A stretch of DNA of 64,000 bases from Eupeodes corollae (GCF_945859685.1 NC_079149.1:6917118-6981117); one strand, 5' to 3'. Counted from the stretch's first letter, positions 43,911 to 56,096 are shown. A program made the numbers and translations. Notes: a model not told the origin generated them from the letters alone.

Positions 43911-46752
43911 TTAATCTTATACTTGCAAGTTTTCTCAGAACCTCTTTTTTTCCGATTAAGCACACGTCATTTTTCTGCAAACAAATAGTCAAGAGTCAAT
44001 AAAATCAAATTATGCAACGAACAAATTTCTTTAAAATTAAATGCTTTTACTAAATAACGTATTTATTTGGATAAGGATTAATATCATGTTTATAAAACAA
44101 TTCCTTCACAAATAATACTTTCTTTTAGAACAAATTTGCTTAGCTTACAACAAAGCAGCTTTAAAAGATAGACATAATGTACATACGTAATGTTGCGGCA
44201 AACTTTGTTTTTAGAACTGTTAAAGGGAAAAATTGTGGCACACATTTTTTTTTTATCAAAAATTTAACAATTTATGCTTTCAATTGGTGCTCTGCTCTTA
44301 TTATTCTTAGCGTGATAATAATAACCTATAGTCTTCCTCAATAAATGGGCTATCCAACACTAAAAGAATTATTTAAATCGGATCATTAGTTCATGAGATT
44401 ATCGCGTTCAAACAAACAAACAAACAAACAAGCTGTATAATATTGATATACATAGATTGTGCTTATTGACGAAACTAAAATTAATTAAATTTGCATCGTC
44501 AAATAAAGGAGTGCTTTATGAACTTTTCGAAGCGTAGTATCGTTTTATTTATGAATTGCTTAACGAACGTTGTTAAACAGAAAGGTCAAAACAGCTTGAC
44601 ATTTTCACTTTCAAACCAGACAATTTATCAGTTTCTGTTTCTAAGATTTCTGAGAATTTTTTCAGAAGCAATTAAATAAGCTTTTCATTTATTTTCACCC
44701 TTTTTATACTGTGCAATAGAGAATTTATGAAAAATCGAATCATTAACATTCTGTTCTCAGATTTCTGACAGCAAAATAAAGAAATTGTGTGTATTCATAT
44801 TTCCTAGAATACGGAAATCTCTAGAGATATTAGAAATATAAATTAGATCAATAACCATCTAAACTTACATGAAGATACAAAAAAGAAAATTAAATAGAAT
44901 AAACCCTAAAAAAAATATCTTAAAGGCTTAAAATTCACATCTTTGTTATCATTTTATAAACATTTTTAGTTTTTTTTCAAGAGTTTTTAAACTCTCTTTT
45001 AAAGAACGTTTAAACTAATTTCATCGTTACTTTCTTTAAAAAGCATTTTTAATGTACTTTCACACTGTTTGGCTAATTGTTTGGGAAATACAAGTGACCA
45101 TATCGATTTCCAGTACCATCATTCTTCAAAGTATAATTATGAGTCATTACCTCATTAGCTTCACAAGACAGAATATAGTTCATTGGAATATAAGTACGAA
45201 ACACGATACCCCCAAAATGTCCTCCTAATTTCTCTTTGCCTTAACCTATAACTATATAAACATAAACCTACTCATAAAAATACTAAAAATAAATAAAAAA
45301 ACAGACAAGAAATGAAGACAACAAAAAAGACAGAAAAAAAACTTAAATTTCGACATGTGCAGTCTTTTAAGTTCTTTTTTGTTGTACATAGGTACTCTTA
45401 CCACAAGTCATTTTTTGAGTACTTTCATTCGGAGAAAGTGGCTTTTAGGTGACAATAAAACCATAATTACATACTGTCACGAAAGCGTACTGCAAAGCGA
45501 GTTGAGGGGGTAGTTTTAAGGTACCTCTACTGTACGTTACCTTGTAAACATTTTATATTCTAAATGACTTTGTTTTACTCTTAGAAGACTTGTACATATA
45601 TTTGTATAGTAATATTTTCATCAAAGTGCGCAAAGCACAAGGACACGTTTTGTATTTTTTTTGTTTTTTACTAAAAAGTGAATTGTTCATTTGGAAGGTA
45701 CTTTATATGTACTGTATGTACAGTACACTAAAGTAAGGGTACAAGAGTGAACGAGTATAGAAGAAAAAGTAAGGTACTTTTATACTTAATTGTTTTTCTT
45801 GAAATGAAACAATGAAAGTCTTAATTTCAACTGGAAAACAAAAGAATGGCACGTCCAAGAAAATTTTTGGAATGAATAGAAAACCAACAAACAATAATAA
45901 AGATTATAATTTGTGATGCTAAATTGGGTTGAGGACAGACAAGATGATGAGTACAAGAAAAAATATAACAAAAGAACTGAATTAAAATACCAACCAACCC
46001 TAAGGTATATCTGTGGGTAAGGATAGGTACTGTATAGGTTAGGTACTTAAGGTATAAGGGTTAAGATTTTGTTTTAATTAATTAAGTTTTTTTTATCTCT
46101 TGAGAAGGTGTGGGAAATTAGGTTGAGCGAAAAAAGGTACATTAAGTAAAGGTCTTGGGATTGAGATAGAGTTCTCTTTTTTTTTTAAGATTGTGGCTAT
46201 CCGAGTTGAATTTATATTAATGAATATATTGAATTAAGCAAACAGTTGAACTTTCTTCGAACTTAAATACAAAGTCAAGTTTAAGTGAATCTGACTTCTT
46301 AGGAGATTTTATACAAATCAATATTACCTTCATTTTTTAGTTCATGATTTTGTTTCTCAAGATATTTGGTTCTAAAAAAATGATAGCAGCTTTTGTAAGA
46401 TAAAAAGCCTCAGTAAACATTTTTTTTGAAAACTTTAGGAATTATTAAAAACGTCGTTTATCGGAATGTAAAATTTTCGTGCAGTCGTTAGCATTAGTTT
46501 TTGTTTTTAAAAATATTGGTGTAATGTTTTGCAGTTTAAAACAAAAATTTGTATATTTATATAATTATGTAGAAATTCTATGTAATTTCAAAACGTCCAG
46601 GATTTATTTGTTTTAAAATCAAGAATAAATAACCACTTAACATTTTTTTGTTTTAAGTTTTCTCTGCAAATCTCGATGTTTTTGAAAATTTTTAACTTTT
46701 GAACAATCGTATGACAAGTACTTTTTAAATTAATATGTATGTACATTGTACA
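43911..46752. other. No gene recognised
   Basis: Except for the LINE tail at 44340-44462 I see no element or exon. 45385-46145 is notable for about a dozen GTAC words, often AAGGTAC or TAGGTAC, including the palindrome ACTGTATGTACAGT (about 45711-45724). Confidence 0.4.
44340..44462 (+). mobile_element. 3' tail of a LINE or SINE with (CAAA)n
   Basis: The text ATCGGATCATTAGTTCATGAG, ATTATCGCGTT, five CAAA units (44409-44430), then TATAATATTGATATACATAG resembles the 3' end of common insect LINE/SINE families, as I remember them. No coding part remains. Confidence 0.5.
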
Positions 46753-46754
46753 TA

Positions 46755-47408
46755 CACATAGTCCAAAAAGTCTCCATACAGCATCTTTCTTTTTGATGAT
46801 TCGAGATAAAATATTTACTATAAGAATATATCAAAAACGGGTTTTTGAAAATCACAATTTTTTTTAATTTGGTAAAAAGATGAAGGTAGAATTTTACTTT
46901 TTTCAATGTTACCACTTTTGTTTTATTTATTTATTTATTTTGAACGCTTAGTAACTGTAAGATACAATATCTTATAAGGTAGTAACAAGCTTATAAATGA
47001 GAATGACAATGTAATTATTATAATTAAATGACATTTCAATTATTTATATTATGATTATTATTATAATATGAAAAGTTTAATAACTTTCTATACGGTCTAT
47101 GTAAGTATGTAATATAATTTTAAATTGAAAAGTTATTTATTAAGTCCTTTTTAAGTCTTGTTGTGTTTTGATTTTGTTTAATAAAGCGTGGAAGGGAGTT
47201 CCAGAGGCGAACTGAATTTACAAAAAATTGACGCTCAGAAGTTAAGCATGTATAGCGAGGGTGAACTAGTTGACGAGTCCTGTTAGAGGTGGGGAAACAT
47301 ATTCTGTCAAAACAATACAATATTGTGGTTGTTGTTTTTACATTTATAACTAGTACTTTAAAAAAAAACACTAAAATTATCCTGTATGGAGACTTTTTGG
47401 ACCAAGTG
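46755..47408. mobile_element. Tc1-type MITE copy 2, split by a LINE tail
   Basis: The left end CACATAGTCCAAAAAGTCTC (46755) and the complement CACTTGGTCCAAAAAGTCTC of the right end (47408) are inverted repeats, TA-flanked (46753-46754, 47409-47410). The left 160 bases align with those of copy 1 (GAGATAAAATATTTA, TTTGGTAAAAA, AATGTTACCA). It has no transposase. Confidence 0.87.
46919..47340 (-). mobile_element. 5'-truncated LINE tail nested in the MITE
   Basis: The minus strand encodes CFDRICFPTSNRTRQLVHPR, then YTCLTSERQFFVNSVRLWNS, LPRFIKQNQNTTRLKKDL and a stop. FFxNSVRLWNSLP is the usual C-terminus of CR1/jockey-type LINE proteins. The element ends at 46923-46937 in an (AAAT)n tail on the minus strand. 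The rest was never inserted, as in typical 5' truncation. Confidence 0.82.
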
Positions 47409-47410
47409 TA

Positions 47411-48309
47411 CATATCATTTTGAACCTTTGGTTTCTTTAAAAAAACAATATATATAGTATTGAAAATTTGGAAAATTCTTATCAACTTTTTATTAAAAAA
47501 CGGCTATAGCATTTTCATAGCTCCTAAAAGCCTAATTTAATGCTTTTCTTCCAATCATTTAAAAATAATATCTACAAAAACTGAGATGAGATTTTGATTT
47601 TGAAATCGGATCTTAAACAAAGAACTCAATACATATTTAAAAATATAATTCCTTTTCGATGTACACGTTTTAAGAATGTAATGGGAGTGCTAGAAGACAA
47701 ATGGTGTCAGGAGATTTCGTAAAACTCCCTTCGAATATATTCGCAGAAACAGTTCTAGGATTATTGATGGCATATTTTACGAAGCTCCTTAAATGACAAC
47801 TTGGATTATTGCATAGCAAAGAAATTTTAGTTCTAAAACTCACCAATGGGTATTTATTAACGAGGTTTCCATTCCATTCTTTTAATTTCTATTTCTTAAA
47901 TAATAAATTAATAACTCTTATTGGAATGCCCTGTAAGAGCGTTTGAATACAATATTCATTCAATTCCATTCAAGCCTCGCATTCTATGTCTTCAAGAGTT
48001 ATTTTAATCAAAGGCCTAATTTATGTTTCAAATCGTAATTCAATTTCCAAAATTCCTAAACTTATTTATCAAAGTTAAATTAATAAAATGCACGACTACT
48101 TCACACGAACTTGCTCGTGTATTCAAAAAAATAGTTCAAAAATATTTAATGTATTAAAAGATTTAAAAATGTACCTCCAAACAAATTTTTAATAGTTTAA
48201 ATGCCATTTGATTTCTCAAAAAAAAACTTAATTTTTTAAAATTTGTATTTGAAGACCGTTAGTGTTTTTTTTAAGTTTGAAAATATTTTTAGTATGCAGT
48301 AATGTAGAG
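47411..48309. other. Old repeat DNA, no gene seen
   Basis: 47485-47570 shares about 75 bases (AGCATTTTCATAGCTCC, AAAAGCCTAAT) with the 5' leader of mariner relic C (41521-41595) and is probably a remnant of the same family. Otherwise nothing is recognised. Confidence 0.4.
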
Positions 48310-49030
48310 CTTATTAATAAACATTTTACATTAAAAACTTCTAAGAAAATAAAAACATTTTTTAGAGATATCGAATTTCGAAAAGAAGTTTAATATTTTT
48401 TTTTATAAAAAATTTAAAAAATATAATTTTTGATCATGAAATATTTTCTAGACAGTATAAGAGCTTGTGGAGAAAATATTTGACATCAGCTCATTAGTTC
48501 CTAAGAAACCTTAGATACAAAATAACAGGTCTATGGGGAAAGAGCCAAATAAATACAATTTAATAAAAATGTTCAGGCTTGTATTTGAGAAAATTCGAAT
48601 TTTCGAAGTCTTGCCAAAAAATTTATATGACGATCACTGATATTTTTAGCCTTAAACATGACAAAAAAATACCTATCGCTAATCAACTTAAAACTTTAAT
48701 TTCCGAAATTGAAATCAATCGATTTTGCCTTGGATTGTAGTACCCAGGATAGAAAGACGGACGCAATCGGTGGACATACTTTTTCCGACTTTTCTAATTA
48801 ATTTAATTAGATTTTTAATAATTTTATGTTTGATTAAAATCTCGAGTTCGATTTTTTTTAAGAATTAAAAACTTGCCCTATAGTTCATATGTTTCGCAAG
48901 TAAAAACTGATAAGAATTTTTTTAATATTTTGTTAAAGTACTACAAAATCAACAGAAAGGTACGGGTAGGAAATCATCAATGTGGGTTCCATCATAGCCT
49001 CAATGTATTTTGTTTAAGAAACTGTCAATA
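48310..49030 (+). mobile_element. Diverged Helentron-like repeat
   Basis: The block AGACAGTATAAGAGCT (about 48454) is shared with 15413. The right end AATCATCAATGTGGGTTCCA (48975-48994), then TCATAGCCTC, corresponds to the 3' end of copies A and B (GTTATCAGTGTGGGTCGCAT, then CCCAGCCTC). GAAAGACGGACGCAATCGG at 48754 is typical of this repeat type. It is heavily decayed and has no coding sequence. Confidence 0.5.
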
Positions 49031-50880
49031 CTATTTTTGTAGAGATTGTACTAGATCTCGAAGATGATAACTTTTGTTGCATACAATTATTCTGGGTTAT
49101 TGTTTTTTGTTCTTCAGATTTTCGAAGTGACAACAACTTATTTTAACAATTTTTGTGATGCATATACAAAAACTATCCGTGGAATAGTTTATGAGTTCAC
49201 CAATTTTGTTTGAAGTTAGTAACTTTATTCTTTTTTGAGAATGAATGAAAAAATCAAATTATATAAATTCACTCCAAAAACTTCGAAAGTTTCGGGGTTG
49301 CACTTTAGTAATTTTCGGTCATCTTGAAGTACCTATACCCGAGGTGGCTATTTGACTGATTTAGTTTTCCATTGCTAATGGAATACTATTTTCTTTACAA
49401 TAAAATAAACACCTATTGATTTCTCTCTTCCTGTATCAAAATGAAACTTCTTATTGGAAACTGCTGCAAAATTAAAACCTAATATTATTCACCAAACAAT
49501 CAATTTAAAGACCTAATCTTAGCATTCCACGCTATATCTTTTGCCAAGTCTAATTTTGGGTTCAGATTGTAATTAAATTTCCAAAAGTCCTAAACTTATT
49601 TATCAAAGTTTAATTAAAAAAAATACCGTCATTATTAAATTTCCTACATCAATAAATGTCACTTAAAAAACTTCAATCTTCATTTCGTAAGTTACTTAAT
49701 TAAGTTAAGCAAAAAGTTTATTTCAGTCTATATCCAAAAAAAAAACAGATTGTCAATCAAAAACCTCACTCACCTCAATTTGCTTCAACATCATGAAGTA
49801 ATGTGATATTTTAACCCCAATCAAGGGTTGACATCATCTTCTCTTATTTTCTCTTATCGTGCCTATTCCAAATTAATTAAACTCAACATACTGCCTCGAA
49901 GAGATATGGTACAAACATAGATATATTTATACGTACGATTATGCGTTCACACTTTTGCTCGCCCTAGATCCAACACGCCAGCGTCTAATTGGCAAATATT
50001 ATATTAACCACGCATTTAATGTCCATCATATCAATTGTTTCTCGTCACAATATGACACAAGCTCATCATCTCTCATCACAGTTTTTGTTGATTTTTGCCA
50101 TGGGTAGAAAAATGAGCAGCATCAAAAATTAAATAAAAGTAGAAAATTGATTCTAGGACGCCCACTCTATCTTTCACGCATTTAACTGTCATGATCACAG
50201 CACAGCAACGCCAGCAGCGTCAGCAGCGCCATCAGCTTCAGCATGTATAAGCCATCATTATCGTCGTCAACCTTGTCAGTAATTAATATTTAACTAAAGT
50301 TTGCTTGAGGCTGTTTAGCTTAATTTTACGACTTTAACCCAAGGGAAATTTGGTAGTTGTAGAAGCCCTGGAGAGAAAGAAATATGTTTCTTTTTTTATC
50401 GTAGCCAAACGCTTATATCCAATAAATCTGGCATTTAATTAATTGATTTTATTACACAGAACCATAATGTACTTATTTGGGGTTCCCCTTCCGGACTTAT
50501 GGTGGATTCGATTGAATTGGAATAAAACACAGGTGCATGAAGGCAGGCAGTTATACTCCTATTATATTCAAGTAACAAATATAGACTACTTTGGGTTTCG
50601 GTATCGTATTACCACGTGCCTTGAATTTCTATAGAAAATTCTGGAATGGTATTTTATGTGATATTTACTTATGGTGATTATGCCCTGTGGAGAAATAAAA
50701 AGGGTGTTACTTTTGATCTAATTGGTTAAAAATCCAAACAATATATTTTAAAAAACCGTTTTCGAAAAGCAATTTTCAAGCAAAATATTAGATGAAATTC
50801 TTCTGGGAAGACTAGGAAGATTTATTTTTCGAACAATTTTTGTTGCCCAATTTCTTTTGCTGTTGTTACACTAAGACGCA
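49031..50880. other. No gene recognised
   Basis: Mostly unique A+T-rich DNA. 50199-50245 is a CAGCAACGCCAGCAGCGTC-type run that could read as Gln/Arg-rich peptide on the plus strand but stops at once (TAA) and has no splice context. Confidence 0.4.
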
Positions 50881-50884
50881 AATT

Positions 50885-51330
50885 GGGTTTGTTCAAGGAA
50901 ACCTTTATCACAATTTTGACTATAGCCAACCTTCCAAATGGCTTGAAAACGGATGCTGCAGAAGGTGCAAGGAAACCGTTATCACATTTTTTTCTGATAG
51001 GAACGAATGGGTATAGCCAACGTTCCAAAGGGCTTGAAAACGGATGCTGCAGAAGGAGCAAGTTTTTTCTGTTGACAAATCTTTCCGAATTCCTGATCTA
51101 AGCAGCGTCTTCCAAGCCGAATTATTGGCAATGACATACGTTAAAAAACAGGTATCAATGATGGCACTCTCACAAGCATATTATACCATATTCATTAATG
51201 GCATTACAATCGCAGGACACTACATAACATTAGCCTCTGCTGGGTTCCAGGTCAAAGTGATGTAACTGGTAATGAGAGATCTGATGAGTTAACGAATATT
51301 GGTATAACACTAAATTAATCCAGTATATAC
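50885..51330 (+). mobile_element. LINE RNase H domain fragment
   Basis: Plus-strand text GVFSVDKSFRIPDLSSVFQA, then ELLAMTYVKKQ (51044-51265 frame), followed after a shift by WVPGHSDVTGNERSDELTNI-like sequence (about 51238-51300), matches the RNase H domain of I/R1/LOA-type LINEs. The EL after FQA is the catalytic Glu region and GHSDVTGNERSDE the C-terminal motif. The first catalytic Asp (usually TDGS) falls in the duplicated, disturbed segment. Reverse transcriptase is absent. Confidence 0.75.
50894..51062 (+). repeat. Tandem duplication inside the RNase H fragment
   Basis: The segment CAAGGAAACC...TATAGCCAAC...GGGTGCAA-like (50894-50967) is repeated from 50968, with GGCTTGAAAACGGATGCTGC present in both. 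The second copy is about 18 bases longer. Confidence 0.85.
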
Positions 51331-52184
51331 CCATGTTCTGCATTTCACTTACTGTGAATATACTATGCAAAAGTGAATTTGGGTGTTCCACAATTAGTTA
51401 TCCTGAATTGGATTTTCGAACACGCAAATGGATGTTCTGTATTTCAGTTTGTTCCATTTTTTTAACGCATTCAAATCAGATTTTCTATTTCTGTGAACTG
51501 ATCGTTGATAGCTTCGTTCTGCTACAAATCGAAGGGTTGCAGCAAGTTTTTTAGTTGAAGGAATCGATGAATGTATTATAAAAGGTTCTATTTCCCTTAG
51601 AACATATAAAAAGCGTCTTTGCCTAATCTAAAATAACTTTTTTTATCAGAACAAATCTACATAATTTTCACACACTTACATTGTGTCACGTAAATCCAAT
51701 ATATTTGATTTGTCTCGCAAAATTCTTCTTCTTATTTTTTCTCTTAAAGTCTGCTTCCTTTTTTCACTTAAAATTGCCAATAATATTGCACCCATCTTGA
51801 AAACAGCAAAAAATTTACTTTAGAAACAAAATAAAAATGGATGATCCTTCAGTTCTGACAGCTCGAAGCAATTTAGAAGTTTTCGAAATCGATCGAATTG
51901 AAGAACATGCAATTTTATTTCACATGAAGTTGAAAAGTGATTTAAATTACCTTCGATCGAAATTCGGAACATAGGCGATAGACTCAAAGATATACACCCC
52001 GACGTGATAACTAACACGCATTATTGGTAACAAGATACTCCAAGAAACCAATGAGAGTAAGCCTTGAATCTTGCTATGGCCCAAATTTGACACAACAAAA
52101 AATTCGAAAACAAAATGCAACACCAGAAACATTTCTTGAATTGTCTTGAAGAACTTGAAGGTATTTCAAGAAACAGCCTATTAG
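51331..52184. other. No gene recognised; 45-codon ATG frame at 51837
   Basis: A plus-strand frame 51837-51974 (MDDPSVLTARSNLEVFEIDR...) has a favourable start context (AAAAATGG). It continues past its stop in a text that still looks coding-like but is interrupted. It may be the start of an unidentified transposon protein linked to the inverted repeats at 52185-52690. Confidence 0.3.
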
Positions 52185-52690
52185 ACTTTATCAAAGCCTC
52201 TAAATGGTTAGAATAAGATAACCCATAACTGCTGGAACACAATGCAAAATCGAAGCCGGAATCGTAGCTGCAGTCGGAAAATCTGTCACAAGTTGTCGTA
52301 CGTTTCACAAAACGTAATTTGGTATATTTATTGGTTATTTGGTATATTTGCAGTTTAAAACCACATCAAATATCTCAGAAAAATGTTTTTTGTTCACTTT
52401 TATTTCTTATTTAAATATTTTCCACTTTTATATTGAAAAACTATTAAAAAAAATATAATCACCAGTTTATTCACTTTAAAAATGGAAACGTCACATGTGT
52501 CGTACGTCAAAGTTAAAAGTTGGTAAACTATTCCGACTCCGGCTTCGGCTCCGATTGCAGTTGCGTCGCATTGTGTTCATACATTTGCATTTGCGTACAT
52601 TGAATACTTTGACAGCTATTCCAATTACAACTCCGACACCATTGTGTTCCAGCAGTAATACCATAGGTTTAATTACTCTTTCAGAGAAGT
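52185..52690. repeat. Imperfect inverted repeat pair
   Basis: ACTGCTGGAACACAATG (52231 onward, plus) is mirrored by CATTGTGTTCCAGCAGTAAT (52642 onward). Further in, AAGCCGGAATCG and CTGCAGTCGG on the left have counterparts CCGACTCCGGCTTCGGCTCC and TTGCAGTTGCG on the right, while TGTCGTACGT occurs in both arms in the same direction. The arms are about 90 and 190 bases with an A+T-rich centre. It could be a MITE or the ends of a decayed DNA transposon. Confidence 0.6.
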
Positions 52691-53041
52691 TCAATACTTC
52701 AGGGTATCAAAATGGATCCACATGGATATTAGTGTGATGATGACGCCATCAATTGCAATTCCACTTCACAATGCGACTAAATTTGGGCTCGAGATTATAC
52801 TGATGGTCATTTCTGGAGACACGAGTATTACGTTTGAATTATTTGAGGAAAAGGATGCAATTGGCAATTTTTCTAGGCCAAAGTCCGTTAAAACAACAAT
52901 AAAAAGGAGAAGACAAGAAACTTTGCAAACGATTTTAAAGTGACTTAAATGAATCAATGATTAGTTTAGATGATTTGCAATGTACATGCTTAACATAAGT
53001 TGCTGTTAAGGGCTCGCGTTTAAAGAACAAGTTTTTAAGCC

Positions 53042-53195
53042 TTAAACGAATATGAGAAACTGACGGACGGTATTGTCTTTAGTAAACCAGTTAAATTGGT
53101 TAGAAGGTAAAAGATCATTTTTAAAAATGAAAAAGAGTGTCGGAGACAGCACAGAGCCCTGAGGCACACCAGAATTTATTTTTGGAACATTCTTT
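53042..53195 (-). pseudogene. LINE-A fragment (copy 5)
   Basis: Nucleotides GAGTGTCGGAGACAGCACAG, AGCCCTGAGGCACACCAGA and the upstream AAACGAATATGAGAAACTGA align with the palm region of the other LINE-A copies (NAGVPQGSVLSPTLF on the minus strand). Only about 150 bases remain. Confidence 0.75.
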
Positions 53196-54982
53196 AATTC
53201 TTCAATTTAATTCAATTCAGAAAAAAAGAAGTAATTCATATAATTATTCTTAAAATACTCAATCAATCACGGGTCCTATTTAAAAACAATTAATTCACCT
53301 TGGAAAAGGAACACCTTGTGTTTTTTCCGAGGCTATACTCCAAGTGTGGTTTTTGGGTACAAAAAAACCAATCGATTTAGTTTTCCAAAGGCATTACACA
53401 TGCAATAATTGGAACTCAATGGTTTATTGTTGAAGAATTGAAATTAAATCTCTGTAATAAACATGTTTACAGCTTTTTTTTGCACCTAAGGGTCAGGAAA
53501 ATATTGCTATAAATGTAAGTTTTATTGTTAAGTAGACCAATAATATAAAAGACGATTATTTGTTTTTTGTTTACTTCGTACCACCAAATAAGAATAAAAC
53601 TTCATATACATATATATATATAATGTTGTAGCTTATAGAAGAAAGTATAGTAAATGTATGTAGGGAGGATGTATTTGTAGGGAATGTTGAATAATGGTAT
53701 TTCTTTGGCCCTTTTACCATCATACATATTTCTTAGAGGATCATAGAGTTCTATAGTTGTTCTTTTCTTTATAAAATATTCAATGAAAGACTCTCATGAA
53801 GGTACACACGAAAAGCTTGTGTCTGGAGTTTCTTATTATCATGTACTGTACATAGCTAGACTTCCAGAGTTATGCATGAGAGAAGCCCTTAACTTAAGTA
53901 TTCAAGCGTTCTTTTCTTTTTTGTTTCATTTTTTTGTTGAGAATATACGAGTAGGTGCCTTTGCATTTCAAGTATAGGAGAATAACATGATATTTGTTTT
54001 CTTCTTTAAGCTTTGAAACTTAAGGATACCTACATTCCTTCAAAGCAGCGAAGGATTTGTCACCCACCATAACACCACCTTTTTTGAATGTATGGTTTCC
54101 TTGTTTTGTTATTCTGACATATTGTTTGGTTGAATAGAGCTTTGAAAAACAATTCAAAGTAATGAACAATTTCCGAGTATTGGAGTAATTTGAGTTATTC
54201 GCTTCTTTTAGCAGAAAAAAAATATCGAAAGTGATTATCAGCTTTCAAGCAGAATTTATTAATACCTAAGTATTGCAATGAGATGGCGGAGGGATTCAAA
54301 TATCTTTAAATAAGAGGGAGTTTTGAATACAGTATACTCTTGACTTTGAAAAATTATACCAAAACCACACAAATTTGGAGAATTCATCAATTTAAAGAAA
54401 TTTCATTAAAGTATGGAATTTATATGTTCGTGGTTTTAAAATTGTCAATTCATGGTTTGAAGCTCAAACGAAACTTTGTATATTAAAGGTGTTCAAATGC
54501 AGTTCTTTTTAAACATACAAATTTTAGAATTCTACTTACATATCTGTTTTCGGAATAGATTTTTAAGACTTAAAAAGAAACATTTAAAAAAAGACAATTA
54601 TTTAATTACAAGAATGAAAGGAAGTTTCAGTTAAAGACTGTGTAATCTTAAGATCAAATGGAAAAGTTTAGGTCTATAAAACTTGAAATATTATAATCCA
54701 AATTTTAGTGATGAAGAAGTTTTGGGCCGTTTTTATCCTAATACAGTTTTGTAGTAATGGCTCAGCAGAAGTAAAACATTGCCCCCTCATTGTGGCATTC
54801 TCAACTTGACGTCAATTTGAAAACACAACATCTTAAACTTCAAATCCTAAAAAAGACTAGTGACGGGGAAATTAAGAGTTATTTTTTTAAAACAAATTAG
54901 TTAACTTAAGCTTGAAAACTTAAGTCAACAATTTTAAAGTTTGGAACACTTTCTTAAACCAAACAAGTAACAATTTTTTTCA
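53196..54982. other. No gene recognised
   Basis: A short (TA)n run lies near 53608-53625. No exon or element was seen. Confidence 0.4.
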
Positions 54983-56096
54983 TAATAAGCTCACGCTCAA
55001 GTGGATATTATAGTGTGAGCACTAGAAAAGGTACAGAGGGGTTGGATGGAGGTGTTGTTGCACATTGGTTTTGAATTCCTAAATATTTCAATGGCTGGGA
55101 AAGAGTGTTGCAAGGCATTCCACATTCGCGTAGTATGGCTAAAGAACGAATCTGTGTACTTCATAGTACGACCAAAGTTGGGTTCGAGGGTATATTGATG
55201 AGCATTCCTAGAAGAGTGAGTATTATGGTTGAACTTTTTAGGGGGAAGAATACAACTAGCTATTTCTTTAGAGCATAAACCGTTAAAATAACGGTAAGAG
55301 AGGGTAAGACAAGAAACATTTAAACGATGTTCAAGCAATCTGAATACTCTGCGTTCAACACAGCACCACCCCAGATATGGGAGTTATACTGTAGCTTTGG
55401 CTGTATATAAGTCTTGTAGATAACAGTCAAATCAGAAAGGGACAAAAACTTCCTACCTCGCCTTAGAAAACAAAAACATCTTGCGGCATTTTTGGCGACA
55501 TCGCGTATGTGATCGTTCCACAGAAGTTGGTTGGTGATAAACATACCGAGAATATCGAGATGTTCAGTCTCCTCGATGCAAGAGCCATCTATGGATAATG
55601 GCAAGGGGGTGCATCTCACTTTAACGATACGAGACAGCATTGGGTCTTCGAAGCATTAACTTCCACGCGGTTTTTTATTCTGCATTGTAGAATGATGTTT
55701 AGGTCGAAATTTAATGACCTCATCATATTTTGTCATTGCAGTTCCAAATGCGAAGAAGAGGAATGTAAGTCTGAAAATGAATACACAAAGCTAAGAATAC
55801 TATCGTCAGCGAAACAATGTATTGGTTTAGAATTTGCAGACAGGAGCTCATTAATAAAAATGAGAAACAGTGTTGGAGATAGAACAGAGCCCTGGGGCAC
55901 ACCAGCATTTATTTTGTAGTTTTCAGACTTGAATCCATCCAATACAACTTGTATTGAACGATTCAAAAGGTAATTACTAATCCAACTAAAGAGGGATTCA
56001 AGAAAACCAAAAGCACGATTTTTCGATAAGAGATCCTGATGCCAAACCCTATCAAATGCTTTTGAAATATTAAGTGCAATAATCTTACTTTCTACA
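54983..56096 (-). mobile_element. LINE-A copy 4, 5'-truncated
   Basis: Minus-strand pieces: the palm (55733-55966) with RSIQVVLDGFKSENYKINAG, VPQGSVLSPTLFLIFINELL and CFADDSILSF, then the thumb (55320-55640) with LSIDGSCIEETEHLDILGMF and DVAKNAARC, then the C-terminal part (54997-55338) with SRNAHQYTLEPNFGRTMKYT and a WNALQHSFPA tail. The palm is among the best preserved in the family, with the GVPQG and FADD boxes intact. The fingers are lost at 56096. The 3' end GAGCTTATTATGAAAA (minus strand) matches copy 3. Confidence 0.92.

Noticed and set aside
49741..49900. Coding exon on the minus strand ending KQIE|gtgagt
   Set aside because: The donor is good but the upstream sequence on that strand is purine-rich with no acceptor, the phase does not fit the Kelch-like exon, and the peptide is not recognised.
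50199..50245. Polyglutamine exon
   Set aside because: The CAG-rich run ends in TAA after about 15 codons and has no exon borders.
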